Below, piece by piece: positions 27,142 through 36,509 of a stretch of DNA of 64,000 nt. The stretch is from Vibrio alfacsensis (GTDB taxonomy: Bacteria > Pseudomonadota > Gammaproteobacteria > Enterobacterales > Vibrionaceae). Numbering within the stretch: position 1 is the first letter of the stretch; the number at the start of each line of letters is the position of its first letter. The DNA lies in assembly GCF_003544875.1 (NCBI RefSeq), contig NZ_CP032094.1:868001-932000 (forward strand), given 5' to 3'. The position numbers and the translations under genes are program-made. The notes beneath the pieces were generated by a model. It saw only the letters and a list, made by a program, of their open reading frames with translations, searched no databases and was not told the DNA's origin.

Positions 27142-27953
27142 TTGGGCAACTCACTTTACCGTTATGTGAAACCATTAAAACGATACCAATACGAACGTTA
27201 CGCAGTTCTCTGTAGCTTAGCCTACCCTAGAATCTTTAAGCAGACTCGATATGGGTTTGATCCAGATGGACAGCGGGTCATCAAAAACCAGTTCGGCAAA
27301 ACCATGATCCGTGTACTTTGGAGCAAGAAACGCACAGAAGTGGTGGTCGTGATAAAAGGCTCCCACAATCTCTCGGATTGGTTACTGAACTTTTTCATCT
27401 GGCCACGTCGTTGTCACCACTTAGGCCTGCGTTACCGAATCCATTGTGGCTTCTATCATCTATTATCCCAAGAAAGTATACCGAGCAGAAATCAAGACCG
27501 TTTGGGCCTGAGCGTTCTAGAAAGGCTCGAAGCCACTGTTGTTCCACTGATCTTGCAAGGGAAACGCATTACTGTCACTGGGCATTCGTCAGGCGGCGCG
27601 ATTGGTTGCGTGTTTGCTGATTACCTTGAAAAGAAATACCCCAAATGTATCAAGCGTGTTGTCACTTTTGGTCAACCTGCAATTGGAGACTGGGCGTTCA
27701 AAAAGCACTATCGACTGGGTCATAAAACCTATCGCATCTGTTGCGATATCGACATCGTGACCTTTATGCCTCCGCTACCCTTCTCTACTGGCATGTTGGA
27801 AAAATGCTGTGGTTATATAACGGCAGGATTTACGAAAACACCCCTACTTTGATCCGCTTAGCTCGCTCTATTGTGAGTTGGCTTATTCGCCCTTTTTCTT
27901 ATCACTTAATGAGCAAATACATCCGCAATAAAGATTTTTTCGACGAGCGATAA
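27142..27953 (+). pseudogene. Lipase class 3 family protein, frameshift near C-terminus
   Basis: From TTG 27142 (AAGG 7 nt upstream) the frame gives 236 residues. It has the alpha/beta-hydrolase nucleophile elbow TVTGHSSGGAIG, the following VVTFGQPAIGDWAF strand, and Asp in DIDIVTFMPP. This is the fungal-lipase-like class 3 family acting on lipid esters. No signal peptide is seen. The frame ends at 27852, but adding one T near 27783 (TTC-TTC-TAC) restores a natural C-terminus reading FFYWHVGKMLWLYNGR and ending SKYIRNKDFFDER at 27953, for 270 residues in all. All catalytic residues lie before the lesion except possibly the last His in that segment. Confidence 0.8.
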
Positions 27954-28015
27954 TCCAGAGATGTAAACACCTGATAGCTCAAAATACGAGTCAAACCTGA
28001 ATTAATGAAACGAAA

Positions 28016-28046
28016 AAAGCCGAAAAGCAGCAAGCGTTTCGGCTTT
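28016..28046. terminator. Terminator after lipase gene
   Basis: A 10-bp stem (AAAGCCGAAA / TTTCGGCTTT) has A-rich and T-rich flanks. It can serve the lipase gene and, on the other strand, the PspB-like gene. Confidence 0.8.
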
Positions 28047-28096
28047 ATGAAAGTCACACAATGAAATCAATTATCTCACTGTAATTTGCAAAGGCG

Positions 28097-28342
28097 TTAT
28101 AAAGACGCTATTTCTCGATCCAGTTGATACTTACGATCAGTAACAATGCGCTCCAGTACTTCGACTCTTTCAGTTAAAGCAGCTACCTGTTTTTTAAGCG
28201 CATCACGCTCTTGCGTTGAAAGCTGATTACGTTCAGACACCTCTAACGCTTTCACATCTTTACGATGCTTTAAGACCATATTGACGATACCACCACCAAA
28301 TATTGCCCCAAACACTATAAATACTATCAATACGTCTTCCAT
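28097..28342 (-). CDS. PspB-like small membrane protein
   Basis: The 81-residue protein has one N-terminal TM helix (VLIVFIVFGAIFGGGIVNMVL) followed by a basic stretch and a coiled coil (LKKQVAALTERVEVLERIV). This matches the layout of PspB of the phage shock system, which senses envelope stress with PspC. No pspA or pspC is nearby, so it is a stand-alone relative rather than a proven PspB. It lies downstream of dld on the same strand after a 133-bp gap. Confidence 0.6.
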   Translation of the reverse strand: MEDVLIVFIVFGAIFGGGIVNMVLKHRKDVKALEVSERNQLSTQERDALKKQVAALTERVEVLERIVTDRKYQLDREIASL

Positions 28343-28475
28343 AACATCTCATCTTTTTATGTTATCTGCATCCAAGTCATTACAAGTTAAGCATTTATGC
28401 TATAAATATCAAACTCAAATTTCATCACACGAGCGTATAACTTGAGTATCACCACACAGGAAAAACATCACAATA

Positions 28476-30182
28476 TTAGGCGCAACAATTACAATTGCGC
28501 TTGTAGCGGTCCATCATCCCTATTCCTGGGTTGAACGTATTCGTTGGGTCCAACTCATGGTAAAACTTCTGCAGACTACTTTCTGCTTCATACAGATGAC
28601 CAACATTGTGTTCGGCTGGGTACTTCGCACCGCGGCGGTTCAAGTGCTCCAACATAAGCTTCTTCATTAACTTGGTGTCAGTGCCTTTCTTAAATATGTA
28701 GTCTTGATGGAAGACGTAACACATAAAGTGTCCGTAATAGAGCGACTTAACCAGATTCTTACTCACTTCTTCTGGTAACGTCTCTAGCCATTCATCATCG
28801 TTACGACGTAACGCAATATCTAGCGCGACAATGTCCTCAACCTCTTTACGATGGATAGTTTCATAACGAATAGCGGCCCCCGCTGCGGCAAAACGATGTA
28901 AGTAAGCTTTTTTACCCTCTTCCGGCGTACATTCAAAATAGTCACAGTCATCATGAGCATTCCACACGGTTCTTAAATACTTCTGCGCTTCTTCAATGCC
29001 CCCATCACTCATTTTAAGTACAAGGTGGTGTTCATAGTTGTCACGAAACGCCAACATACGTGGTGGCAAATGTTGGGGGAACAACTTACTCACGTAGTAC
29101 AGCATGGTATCTGGAAGATATTTGTTCACGAGGGGCAAACGGTCTAAAATATTCTCAACTTTTGCTTTGAGTGAAAACAACTTTGGCAAATTATCCGTTC
29201 CCAAACGCTCAATCGATAAAAACACGTCTTTACCGTAATTTTCTGCCATGTTGAAAATATCACGGTGAAGATACTCCCCCATTTCTGGCAAGTGATTAAA
29301 TTGGGTCAGAAAGTCTTTTCTTAACTGAGTTAGTTTATTTGGGTCATTGGTTCCGAGATAAAAAACCTGTTCCTTGTCTGGGATTGGATAACTGTCAACA
29401 CGAACTGCAAACACCCCCAACTTGCCAGCACAACCACTCGCCTCAAATAATCGACGTTCATCAGCATTGAAGCGGGACGGAATATCAGAGGTGACGTCAC
29501 GGACACGCTCATCATATTCTTTATCTGATGCCATACGCGAATCATGAAGTACCTTATCTGGGTCAAAATTACCGTCTTGGATGTTTTGCAAAATTTCTTC
29601 TGGTGAAGAGCCTAGCCCCTCAATACCTAAATGATTAACCAGATTCAATTTGCCTTGTTCATCTACCTGAGCAAATATGGCAAGTTCTGTATAAGCCGGG
29701 CCACGTTTCACGAGCGCCCCACCAGAGTTATTAGCAATACCACCGACCACAGTCGCGCCTAATGTGGATGAACCGATCACAGAATGGGGCGCGCGGTTAA
29801 CCGCTTTTAATGCTTTCTCTAGAGAATGCAAGCTTGCACCAGGTAAACATACCGCTTGCTTACCCCCATCTAGCAAATAGATTTGTTTCATCTTGGTGAT
29901 ATTAATCACCACTACATCACGATCATAATCACTACCACTTGGCGCAGACCCCTCGGTTAACCCTGTTTTGGCTGCTTGCATGATCACGATGCAATTGTTT
30001 TCCACACATTGCTTTATTACATTCCATTGCTCTAAAAGCGTATTAGGGAATACCACGGCAAGTGCTTTACCGCCACCTGAGCGAAAGCCTGTACGGTAGT
30101 ACTTTGTTTTAATCTGATCAGTCAGAACGCTTTCTTCTCCGACAACGGCTTTCAGTGTCTCAATTAACTGCTCTTGTTTCAT
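28476..30182 (-). CDS. dld: D-lactate dehydrogenase, quinone-dependent
   Basis: The 568-residue membrane-associated flavoprotein oxidises D-lactate to pyruvate and passes electrons to quinone. It has the FAD-binding segment (AAKTGLTEGSAPSG, VIGSSTLGATVVGGIANNSGG), FEASGCAGKLGVFAVR, the membrane-binding region around 330-400, and the C-terminal HRFAAAGAAIRYE and AEHNVGHLYEAE motifs, as in E. coli Dld, with matching length. ATG 30182 starts MKQEQLIETLKAVVG, matching the family start; a TTG at 30203 is in frame. The C-terminus carries a Cys cluster (RNCNCCA). Confidence 0.95.
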   Translation of the reverse strand: MKQEQLIETLKAVVGEESVLTDQIKTKYYRTGFRSGGGKALAVVFPNTLLEQWNVIKQCVENNCIVIMQAAKTGLTEGSAPSGSDYDRDVVVINITKMKQIYLLDGGKQAVCLPGASLHSLEKALKAVNRAPHSVIGSSTLGATVVGGIANNSGGALVKRGPAYTELAIFAQVDEQGKLNLVNHLGIEGLGSSPEEILQNIQDGNFDPDKVLHDSRMASDKEYDERVRDVTSDIPSRFNADERRLFEASGCAGKLGVFAVRVDSYPIPDKEQVFYLGTNDPNKLTQLRKDFLTQFNHLPEMGEYLHRDIFNMAENYGKDVFLSIERLGTDNLPKLFSLKAKVENILDRLPLVNKYLPDTMLYYVSKLFPQHLPPRMLAFRDNYEHHLVLKMSDGGIEEAQKYLRTVWNAHDDCDYFECTPEEGKKAYLHRFAAAGAAIRYETIHRKEVEDIVALDIALRRNDDEWLETLPEEVSKNLVKSLYYGHFMCYVFHQDYIFKKGTDTKLMKKLMLEHLNRRGAKYPAEHNVGHLYEAESSLQKFYHELDPTNTFNPGIGMMDRYKRNCNCCA

Positions 30183-30203
30183 ATCCTTCGCTCTAATCCC
30201 CAA

Positions 30204-30582
30204 ATCTTGTATCGCTGTCAGGCTGACGTTGTTTATTAACGATTCAATTCATTTCATTCGTGAAACAATAGCAAAGCTTTTTGTTAACAAATGTGCGCCA
30301 AATCGAGGAAAGCAAAAGGTGTATGCCGCTGTTCTGTTTCAAAACAAATGTGAGAAAGATTGCTCAAAAGGGATCGTAGGAAAGAAAAGATAGGGAACAG
30401 GAAAAGGAAAAGTGAGAAGATGGGAAAGTGAGAAAGTGGGTATAACTGGACTGTCAGGTTACTCACGCAAAACAACCGTCGCAAAAACAGCCGCAAAAAA
30501 CAGACACAAAAAAACCAGCTTTCGCTGGCTACTGTTCGATGTTTATACATCGTAATGTCACGAATGAACTCGTGTCGTAAAA
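30204..30582. other. Intergenic region upstream of dld
   Basis: About 380 bp. Purine-rich stretch 30350-30440 without gene features; no ORF is supported. It includes the dld promoter and, at its right end, the 3' flank of tRNA-Cys. Confidence 0.5.
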
Positions 30583-30656
30583 TGGAGGCGCCTCCCGGAG
30601 TCGAACCGAGGTCCACGGATTTGCAATCCGCTGCATAGCCACTCTGCCAAGGCGCC
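30583..30656 (-). tRNA. tRNA-Cys(GCA)
   Basis: This fourth identical 74-nt tRNA-Cys gene lies 4 kb from the others, with encoded CCA and its own promoter at 30703-30730. Confidence 0.97.
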
Positions 30657-30702
30657 TTTATTTTCAACGCTTTGAAGGCTGTGCCCCGCTGCGTTGGTTG
30701 CT

Positions 30703-30730
30703 ACTTTACGGATTCCGAAAATAGAGTCAA
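30703..30730 (-). promoter_or_regulatory. tRNA promoter (isolated Cys gene)
   Basis: On the minus strand TTGACT, 16 nt and TAAAGT reproduce the layout of the other three tRNA promoters in the window. Confidence 0.75.
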
Positions 30731-30811
30731 ACAAAAATCTATCTTTTTAAGTTTGTTTGCTTCGTTTTAAATCAAATGGATCATTATTCGATCTAATTGC
30801 ACATTTCTTGT

Positions 30812-32266
30812 TTAGCCATTTGACACTCGTTGAAACAAACGCCCCACCACATTGGGATGATAAGACCAAGTATGATCAAACATCGACATCAACGCAGGAT
30901 TTCCATATTTGGACAAGCTGATCGCATGGAAACGGTTTTTCTTGGCTTTTAATGCGTCAACTTTGGCAATCAACTCATCCTGCTGCTTCGGCGCAATAAA
31001 GTCAGAAATGACCACTAAATCTGCATTTTTATATTTATCACTGCTCATGAGATCTATTGATTTGATCAGTGTGGGCTCTAAATCTGTACCACCATGAAAG
31101 CTGTAGGTCAGAAAGTCCGCCGCTTCACGTAATCCATCTTGGCGAGTAAGCTCATAAGTGATGTGTTCTGTTGAAAAGATGATAACGTAACAATCACGTC
31201 GCTCTGCTAACGCAATTTGCATCAATGCATAAGCCATCCCTTTCGCACATTGTTCCGGGAAACCACTCATAGACCCCGACGCGTCCACACAGACAATAAA
31301 TGGCCCTTTCTCTATATCAACGGCTTTGTGATCTGGTTTATGGGCTTTTACTTTACGCAAAGTACGAGACTTACCTTGCGTACGATAGTTCATCAAACGT
31401 TTATCAACGAGATGTTTGTAAAACACGACTTCTAGCTCTGGATAAGCCAGAAACATGGTCTCATTAGGCAGCAGCTTGTTAAGATCGTCACTCTCGTGGA
31501 TACCGACGATATCATCCGTTGCTTCGTCGCTCTTTTCCTCAACCATTTGCAACTCTTCAGCGGGAGCACGGTTAAGATCAGGATCATTCACTTGGTCCGC
31601 CATACGTCCAAGCTGTTCAGCGATGTCTTGTAAGCCTTTGTGCTTTTTCAAAAACTCCGCATGACGCTTCATGACCGTCAAGTCCGTTTTACTCAGCTTG
31701 GCCGATGCCATGTCCCAAAGGCGCCCAACGCTTTGCTCATCACCAGATTCTGTCACTTTGTCCATACTGCGCATCGTTTCCATACGCTGGTACAAATCCT
31801 CAAGGACTTTCTCTTTGTTGGCTTCGAGCTCAGTCAACTGCGCTTGTTTTATCGCATCGGCAAGGCTTTGATACCACTGGTCACAAAAGTAATGTGGGAA
31901 CATAGGATTATCAACACCCTTGTTCTTCTCCAACATTCGACGAGCCTGCATGTAAAACGCAGAGTGCCACTCCAGCTTTTTGATCACATCATCAATGCGT
32001 TCAAAGAATTCTTCTTCGTCCCAGTAGATGATTTCTTGATACAGTGCAAGTTCTTGCTGAAAACGCTCGGTTTCACAGACTTTCGTCATGCGCTTTTTAA
32101 CGTTGCCACGCCACTTGAGAAGATGGTTTTTGACCGAAGATTTCATTCCTCGGTTCTCGGACATCATTATGACTTGAGAGCGCGCCATGAGATCGTTCAC
32201 TGCCCCATCGATAATGCCAGAATCCGCTACCATGAGCGCTAAATTGAGTCCGTCTGCACCTAACAT
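30812..32266 (-). CDS. viaA: ViaA, VWA-domain partner of RavA
   Basis: The 484-residue protein has an N-terminal helical region and a C-terminal von Willebrand A domain with the MIDAS motif FIVCVDASGSMSG, then GGTDLEPTL and VVISDFIAP. ViaA stimulates the RavA ATPase and the pair acts on respiratory complexes and affects aminoglycoside sensitivity in E. coli. It starts 9 bp after ravA ends, confirming the operon. The C-terminal part is typical (SYHPNVVGRLFQ). Confidence 0.93.
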   Translation of the reverse strand: MLGADGLNLALMVADSGIIDGAVNDLMARSQVIMMSENRGMKSSVKNHLLKWRGNVKKRMTKVCETERFQQELALYQEIIYWDEEEFFERIDDVIKKLEWHSAFYMQARRMLEKNKGVDNPMFPHYFCDQWYQSLADAIKQAQLTELEANKEKVLEDLYQRMETMRSMDKVTESGDEQSVGRLWDMASAKLSKTDLTVMKRHAEFLKKHKGLQDIAEQLGRMADQVNDPDLNRAPAEELQMVEEKSDEATDDIVGIHESDDLNKLLPNETMFLAYPELEVVFYKHLVDKRLMNYRTQGKSRTLRKVKAHKPDHKAVDIEKGPFIVCVDASGSMSGFPEQCAKGMAYALMQIALAERRDCYVIIFSTEHITYELTRQDGLREAADFLTYSFHGGTDLEPTLIKSIDLMSSDKYKNADLVVISDFIAPKQQDELIAKVDALKAKKNRFHAISLSKYGNPALMSMFDHTWSYHPNVVGRLFQRVSNG

Positions 32267-32275
32267 GTTGTCTCC

Positions 32276-33937
32276 TTAAGAGAAAAACTGATGTAAGTTC
32301 TTAAAGCGTTGAATGATCTTCTCGCTTTCACCTTGGATAGACTCAAGTCGTTGAGTGACCTGCTGCAGACTCGACTCCATAAGACGTGGTAATTCTGGAT
32401 CCACGAAACTATGTGGTAATGCGCCATGGAAGTTGGCTTTAACTTTACGCATATGATGCTCTGCATCCGCGAGTTGGCTGACCGCTTTTTCACTCTGCGA
32501 CAACCATTTTTGATAAAGCTCAACATCTAACCCTTGCTGGGTCACTAAGCTAACTAAAACGCCGCGATTAGCGATATCTCGGATCACCAAGTTGTTCGCA
32601 GCATCGATATCAAATCGAATACGACACATTTTGGTATTTTGGTTAACGTAACCATAAACATCACCGTGCCCCTCTTTAATGACACGAACTAATTCATCTT
32701 TTGGCACGTAAACCCAACGACTATCGCCTTTTTCAGCTTCAGAAACCGACATGTTGCTTTGCAAAATCACAAGCTTCACAAGATTAACCGCCGCACCCAC
32801 TTTGTACGATTTTGCTTTTGACGTATCAAAACTCATGGTCTCTTTGCGCAGCAACCCAGTCGCCGTTTCGGTATTCAATGTCATTCGGTAGGCATCTTCT
32901 AGTTCATGCTGAACATCCACTAAAGATTCTCGACAGTATTCAATCTCTTGCTCTGCCTCTTGCTGATCAAAGGCAAATTTCAATGCAAAGTCCTGAATAA
33001 CAGCGCGCACAACGTCACGCGATTCTGGGCTATTCCAAAGACAGTCTTGAAGAAGCAGGAGGTCGAGCGGGTTGATTTCATCACGGCCATTAAAGAATGC
33101 GCTTGCCTTGAGCAGTTTTACGGCTTTCTTCCAACGGCGATCTGACACGTACATATCGGTAAGAGAAGCATCGCCAAACTCAGCTTCAACTTTACTCTCT
33201 AGCATGGATTTTAACTGGTACAGTTTTTCGAAAGCATTATCAGTGAGCGTCAGTTTATCCAGCTGCTGCTGCCAACGATGATACTCTTCATCAGTGATCG
33301 CCAACCCCTCTGGTATTTGCACTTCCTGAGCCGTCCCCACCGTTAGCATGGATTTAAAATTCTGTTTATCTTGAATGCGATTTACAAACACGCGCACAAG
33401 CATCCGGTCATAGAGCGCGTCTAAGCCGCTATCTTCATCTGGCAGTTCATTCGATGCAGATACCAATAAGCGCATAGGAACGCGTTCAATATCACTGCCA
33501 TTTTTAAACGTCTTTTCGTTCACTACCGTTAAGAGTGTATTAAGAATCGCAGGCCCGGCTTTCCATATTTCATCTAAGAAGACCACTTGTGCGGTTGGCA
33601 GGTAACCTTTTGTAAGACGAACGTAGCGCCCGTTGTCTTTTAATTCTTGAATGCTTAATGGGCCAAAAACTTCTTCAGGGGTTGAAAATCGCGTCATCAA
33701 GTACTCAAAATAACTGCTGTTATCGAATGCTTGGATCAGACGTTTAGCGATTAAGCTTTTGGCAATACCAGGAGGCCCCAAAAGAAACACACTTTCACCC
33801 GATAAAGCGGCAAGTAAACAAAGTTTGATCGTGTGTTCACGCTCATAAACGCCATCAGTTAAGGCTTTAGCCAGCTTATTGATACGCTCTGAGAGAAGCG
33901 CTTTTTCGGCATTTGATGCGAAAGATGGTTGTATCAT
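32276..33937 (-). CDS. ravA: RavA, MoxR-type AAA+ ATPase
   Basis: The 553-residue cytoplasmic AAA+ chaperone has Walker [15 protein letters not shown] (about 55), Walker [16 protein letters not shown], sensor 1 [11 protein letters not shown] and the MoxR arginine-finger region [12 protein letters not shown]. The C-terminal part contains the triple-helical and LARA-type segment found only in RavA; in E. coli it binds the lysine decarboxylase LdcI. Length and partner gene viaA fit. Confidence 0.94.
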   Translation of the reverse strand: MIQPSFASNAEKALLSERINKLAKALTDGVYEREHTIKLCLLAALSGESVFLLGPPGIAKSLIAKRLIQAFDNSSYFEYLMTRFSTPEEVFGPLSIQELKDNGRYVRLTKGYLPTAQVVFLDEIWKAGPAILNTLLTVVNEKTFKNGSDIERVPMRLLVSASNELPDEDSGLDALYDRMLVRVFVNRIQDKQNFKSMLTVGTAQEVQIPEGLAITDEEYHRWQQQLDKLTLTDNAFEKLYQLKSMLESKVEAEFGDASLTDMYVSDRRWKKAVKLLKASAFFNGRDEINPLDLLLLQDCLWNSPESRDVVRAVIQDFALKFAFDQQEAEQEIEYCRESLVDVQHELEDAYRMTLNTETATGLLRKETMSFDTSKAKSYKVGAAVNLVKLVILQSNMSVSEAEKGDSRWVYVPKDELVRVIKEGHGDVYGYVNQNTKMCRIRFDIDAANNLVIRDIANRGVLVSLVTQQGLDVELYQKWLSQSEKAVSQLADAEHHMRKVKANFHGALPHSFVDPELPRLMESSLQQVTQRLESIQGESEKIIQRFKNLHQFFS

Positions 33938-34205
33938 AACGGCTCCGGCTGTTGAACTGATGCTGTATATATAATTTTATACATTTGTTATAACTTTGTT
34001 ACAAGTGTATTTTTAGCGAGTCTCGTTTATACCAGATGCTTCGCGCGAGTGCACGAGCAACCAAAGTTTTCATTTATGAGAGATAAATCACTGAAAGCCG
34101 AGGGCTTATTAGGGTATGAGGACACTTTTCTCTTTTGTTTCTGTGTGTTTATGGTTAATGTTCAAAACACATCGATACGCAGTGACAGTCAAGGTTTGAA
34201 CTGCA

Positions 34206-34721
34206 ATGAGCAATACTATTCATACATGGAAGCAAATTTCTTTAGTTGAAGAAAAAATCAAACTTCCAACGGGCCGGACAATTACCCACACCACTATCCA
34301 ACACCCCGGTGCTGCCGTTATCTTACCAATTACTTCTGACGGGGAAATTGTGCTGGTGAATCAGTTTCGTCCCTCTCTAAACAAATGGCTGCTCGAATTA
34401 CCGGCAGGCACTCGTGAGGGGAATGAAGACCCATTGTGCTGTGCACAACGAGAACTGGAAGAAGAAACTGGGTACAGCGCAGAAAAATTTACCTCGCTTG
34501 GTCAAGTCACGCCATTAGCTGGATTTTGTGATGAGATTCAGTATTTATTTGTTGCTGAACAGCTTAACAAAACCAATCGATATGAATGTGACGATGACGA
34601 AGTGATTGAAGTGGTGACACTGTCACTAGAGGCGCTCGAACAACAAATTATTCAAGGCATTATTACTGATGCCAAAACTATTGCTTGCCTAAGCAAAGCT
34701 CGTCTTTGTGGTTATATTTAG
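34206..34721 (+). CDS. Nudix hydrolase, ADP-ribose pyrophosphatase-like
   Basis: The 171-residue protein has a Nudix box reading GTREGNEDPLCCAQRELEEE then TGY, with the REXXEE core present. The preceding LVNQFRPSLNKWLLELPAG is the pattern of ADP-ribose or nucleoside diphosphate sugar pyrophosphatases. It probably cleaves ADP-ribose-type substrates with Mg2+. It is 24 bp ahead of ltaE and likely co-transcribed. Confidence 0.88.
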   Translation: MSNTIHTWKQISLVEEKIKLPTGRTITHTTIQHPGAAVILPITSDGEIVLVNQFRPSLNKWLLELPAGTREGNEDPLCCAQRELEEETGYSAEKFTSLGQVTPLAGFCDEIQYLFVAEQLNKTNRYECDDDEVIEVVTLSLEALEQQIIQGIITDAKTIACLSKARLCGYI

Positions 34722-34745
34722 GTCATTTCGACCGAGGAGAGAATT

Positions 34746-35750
34746 ATGGACTTTCGATCAGATACCGTTACCCAACCAACACAAGCCATGCGTGAAGCTA
34801 TGTTTACCGCTCCGGTTGGCGATGATGTTTACGGCGATGACCCAACGGTAAACGACTTAGAGCAATTTGCCGCAGAGCTTGCCGGATTTGAAGCGGCGAT
34901 GTTCACCACATCAGGCACACAAGCTAACCTACTCGGTTTAATGGCGCATTGTGAGCGCGGCGATGAGTACCTGTGTGGGCAACAGGCTCACAACTATAAG
35001 TATGAAGCTGGCGGCGCCGCAGTTTTGGGATCAATTCAACCTCAGCCTATTGAAAACAACCCAGACGGTACATTGCCTTTTGATAAATTAGAGGCGGCAA
35101 TCAAACCAGATGATGCGCACTTTGCTCGCACCCGCCTACTGAGCCTTGAAAACACCATCAACGGTAAAGTGCTTCCTCTTTCTTACCTTGCACAAGCTCG
35201 CGAGTTCGTAAACAAACACAACTTACAAATGCACCTCGATGGCGCTCGTGTGTTTAACGCAGCCGTTGCATTAGATGTACCTGTAAAAGAAATTGGTCAG
35301 TACTTTGATTCTATGACGATCTGTTTATCAAAAGGTCTAGCAGCACCGGTTGGTTCACTATTGCTTGGTAGCAAAGAGTACATTGCAAAAGCACGCCGTC
35401 TAAGAAAAATGGTCGGTGGTGGGATGCGTCAAGCCGGCATTCTTGCAGCAGCAGGTAAACTGGCACTGACAGAGCAAGTCGAACAATTAAAACAAGACCA
35501 CATCAACGCGAAAACATTAGCCGTGGGCTTAGCGCAACTTCCTGGATTTTCGGTAAATCCTGATTTAGTGCAAACCAACATCGTCTTTGCCAAACTGGAT
35601 TCGCAAGTCGATATTGCTGGCATTGCTGAAAAATTGAAACAGCAAGGCATCACCATCACACCAGGAAATCCGGTTCGCTTTGTGACGCATAAAGACATTT
35701 CCGTGCAAGACATCGATACGCTTCTCTTAAGCCTAAAAGCCTTAGTTTAA
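34746..35750 (+). CDS. ltaE: Low-specificity L-threonine aldolase
   Basis: The 334-residue PLP enzyme cleaves L-threonine or L-allo-threonine to glycine and acetaldehyde. It begins DFRSDTVTQPTQAMREAM, typical of the family, has MHLDGARVFNAAVAL with the PLP-binding Asp, and the Schiff-base Lys in CLSKGLAAPVGS. GAGGAGAG lies directly upstream of the ATG. It appears to be in an operon with the Nudix gene. Confidence 0.95.
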   Translation: MDFRSDTVTQPTQAMREAMFTAPVGDDVYGDDPTVNDLEQFAAELAGFEAAMFTTSGTQANLLGLMAHCERGDEYLCGQQAHNYKYEAGGAAVLGSIQPQPIENNPDGTLPFDKLEAAIKPDDAHFARTRLLSLENTINGKVLPLSYLAQAREFVNKHNLQMHLDGARVFNAAVALDVPVKEIGQYFDSMTICLSKGLAAPVGSLLLGSKEYIAKARRLRKMVGGGMRQAGILAAAGKLALTEQVEQLKQDHINAKTLAVGLAQLPGFSVNPDLVQTNIVFAKLDSQVDIAGIAEKLKQQGITITPGNPVRFVTHKDISVQDIDTLLLSLKALV

Positions 35751-35944
35751 ATTTTGTGCTTTAAGCGGTTTGATGTTTTAGCGTTTTGATATTTTTATCT
35801 TGGCCTGCTTGGTTTTGCCAACATAGTTTGAGTATCTAGCTTCTCACATTGGGAAGCTAGATACTCACATCGGTAAGCTAGATAGCACTTCCAAAAACTA
35901 AACAGTACTTGGCCAAATCGTTATTATTTATTTCGAGAACTTCC

Positions 35945-36283
35945 ATGCATTCCATGCTTAAACACGCGCTATTTGCGTCTGTTCTTCTTTCTTCTTCGGC
36001 CGTAATCGCAACACCTTTTGGTGATGCAGATAAAGGCAAACATAAATCACCTAGCTGCATTTATTGTCACGGTGCAACCGGGATTTCGAATAATGATTCA
36101 TACCCGCACCTTGCCGGTCAAAATGCGAAATACCTGTATGATTCAATGAAAGCGTATAAAGACGGTTTACGTCGCGGTCCATTAGCGGACATGATGGCGG
36201 CACAGCTAAGAATGTTAAACGATGATGATCTACGCGATGTCGCTGCTTTTTATGCACAGCAGTCACCGCAAGCAAAAGACTGA
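35945..36283 (+). CDS. Class I cytochrome c, secreted
   Basis: The product of about 112 residues has a signal peptide (MLKHALFASVLLSSSAVIA), a single haem motif SCIYCHGATG and the axial Met region GPLADMMAAQ. This is a small monohaem periplasmic electron carrier of the cytochrome c5/c553 kind. Start choice is uncertain: ATG 35945 and ATG 35954 both give a good signal peptide. It is a single gene downstream of ltaE. Confidence 0.88.
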   Translation: MHSMLKHALFASVLLSSSAVIATPFGDADKGKHKSPSCIYCHGATGISNNDSYPHLAGQNAKYLYDSMKAYKDGLRRGPLADMMAAQLRMLNDDDLRDVAAFYAQQSPQAKD

Positions 36284-36509
36284 ACATTCAAAGATAGTGC
36301 CCCAACTAGGCTCGCAAAGGTGAGCTTAGTTATCCGCACTAAAAACAACATTCCACCAATATTTTAACCAATAAAACATTGATATATAACTCAGCCCACC
36401 TCAGATCAAATTATTGATGAATTTATAGTTCGCCAATTCACTTAATATTGACTTTTTATTCCGTTTTATCGATATTTCATGCTTTCTAAATTTCGACGTG
36501 AAATAGGTT

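Noticed and set aside
34049..34249. Short frame upstream of the Nudix gene
   Set aside because: It has no ribosome site and overlaps the Nudix start in another frame.
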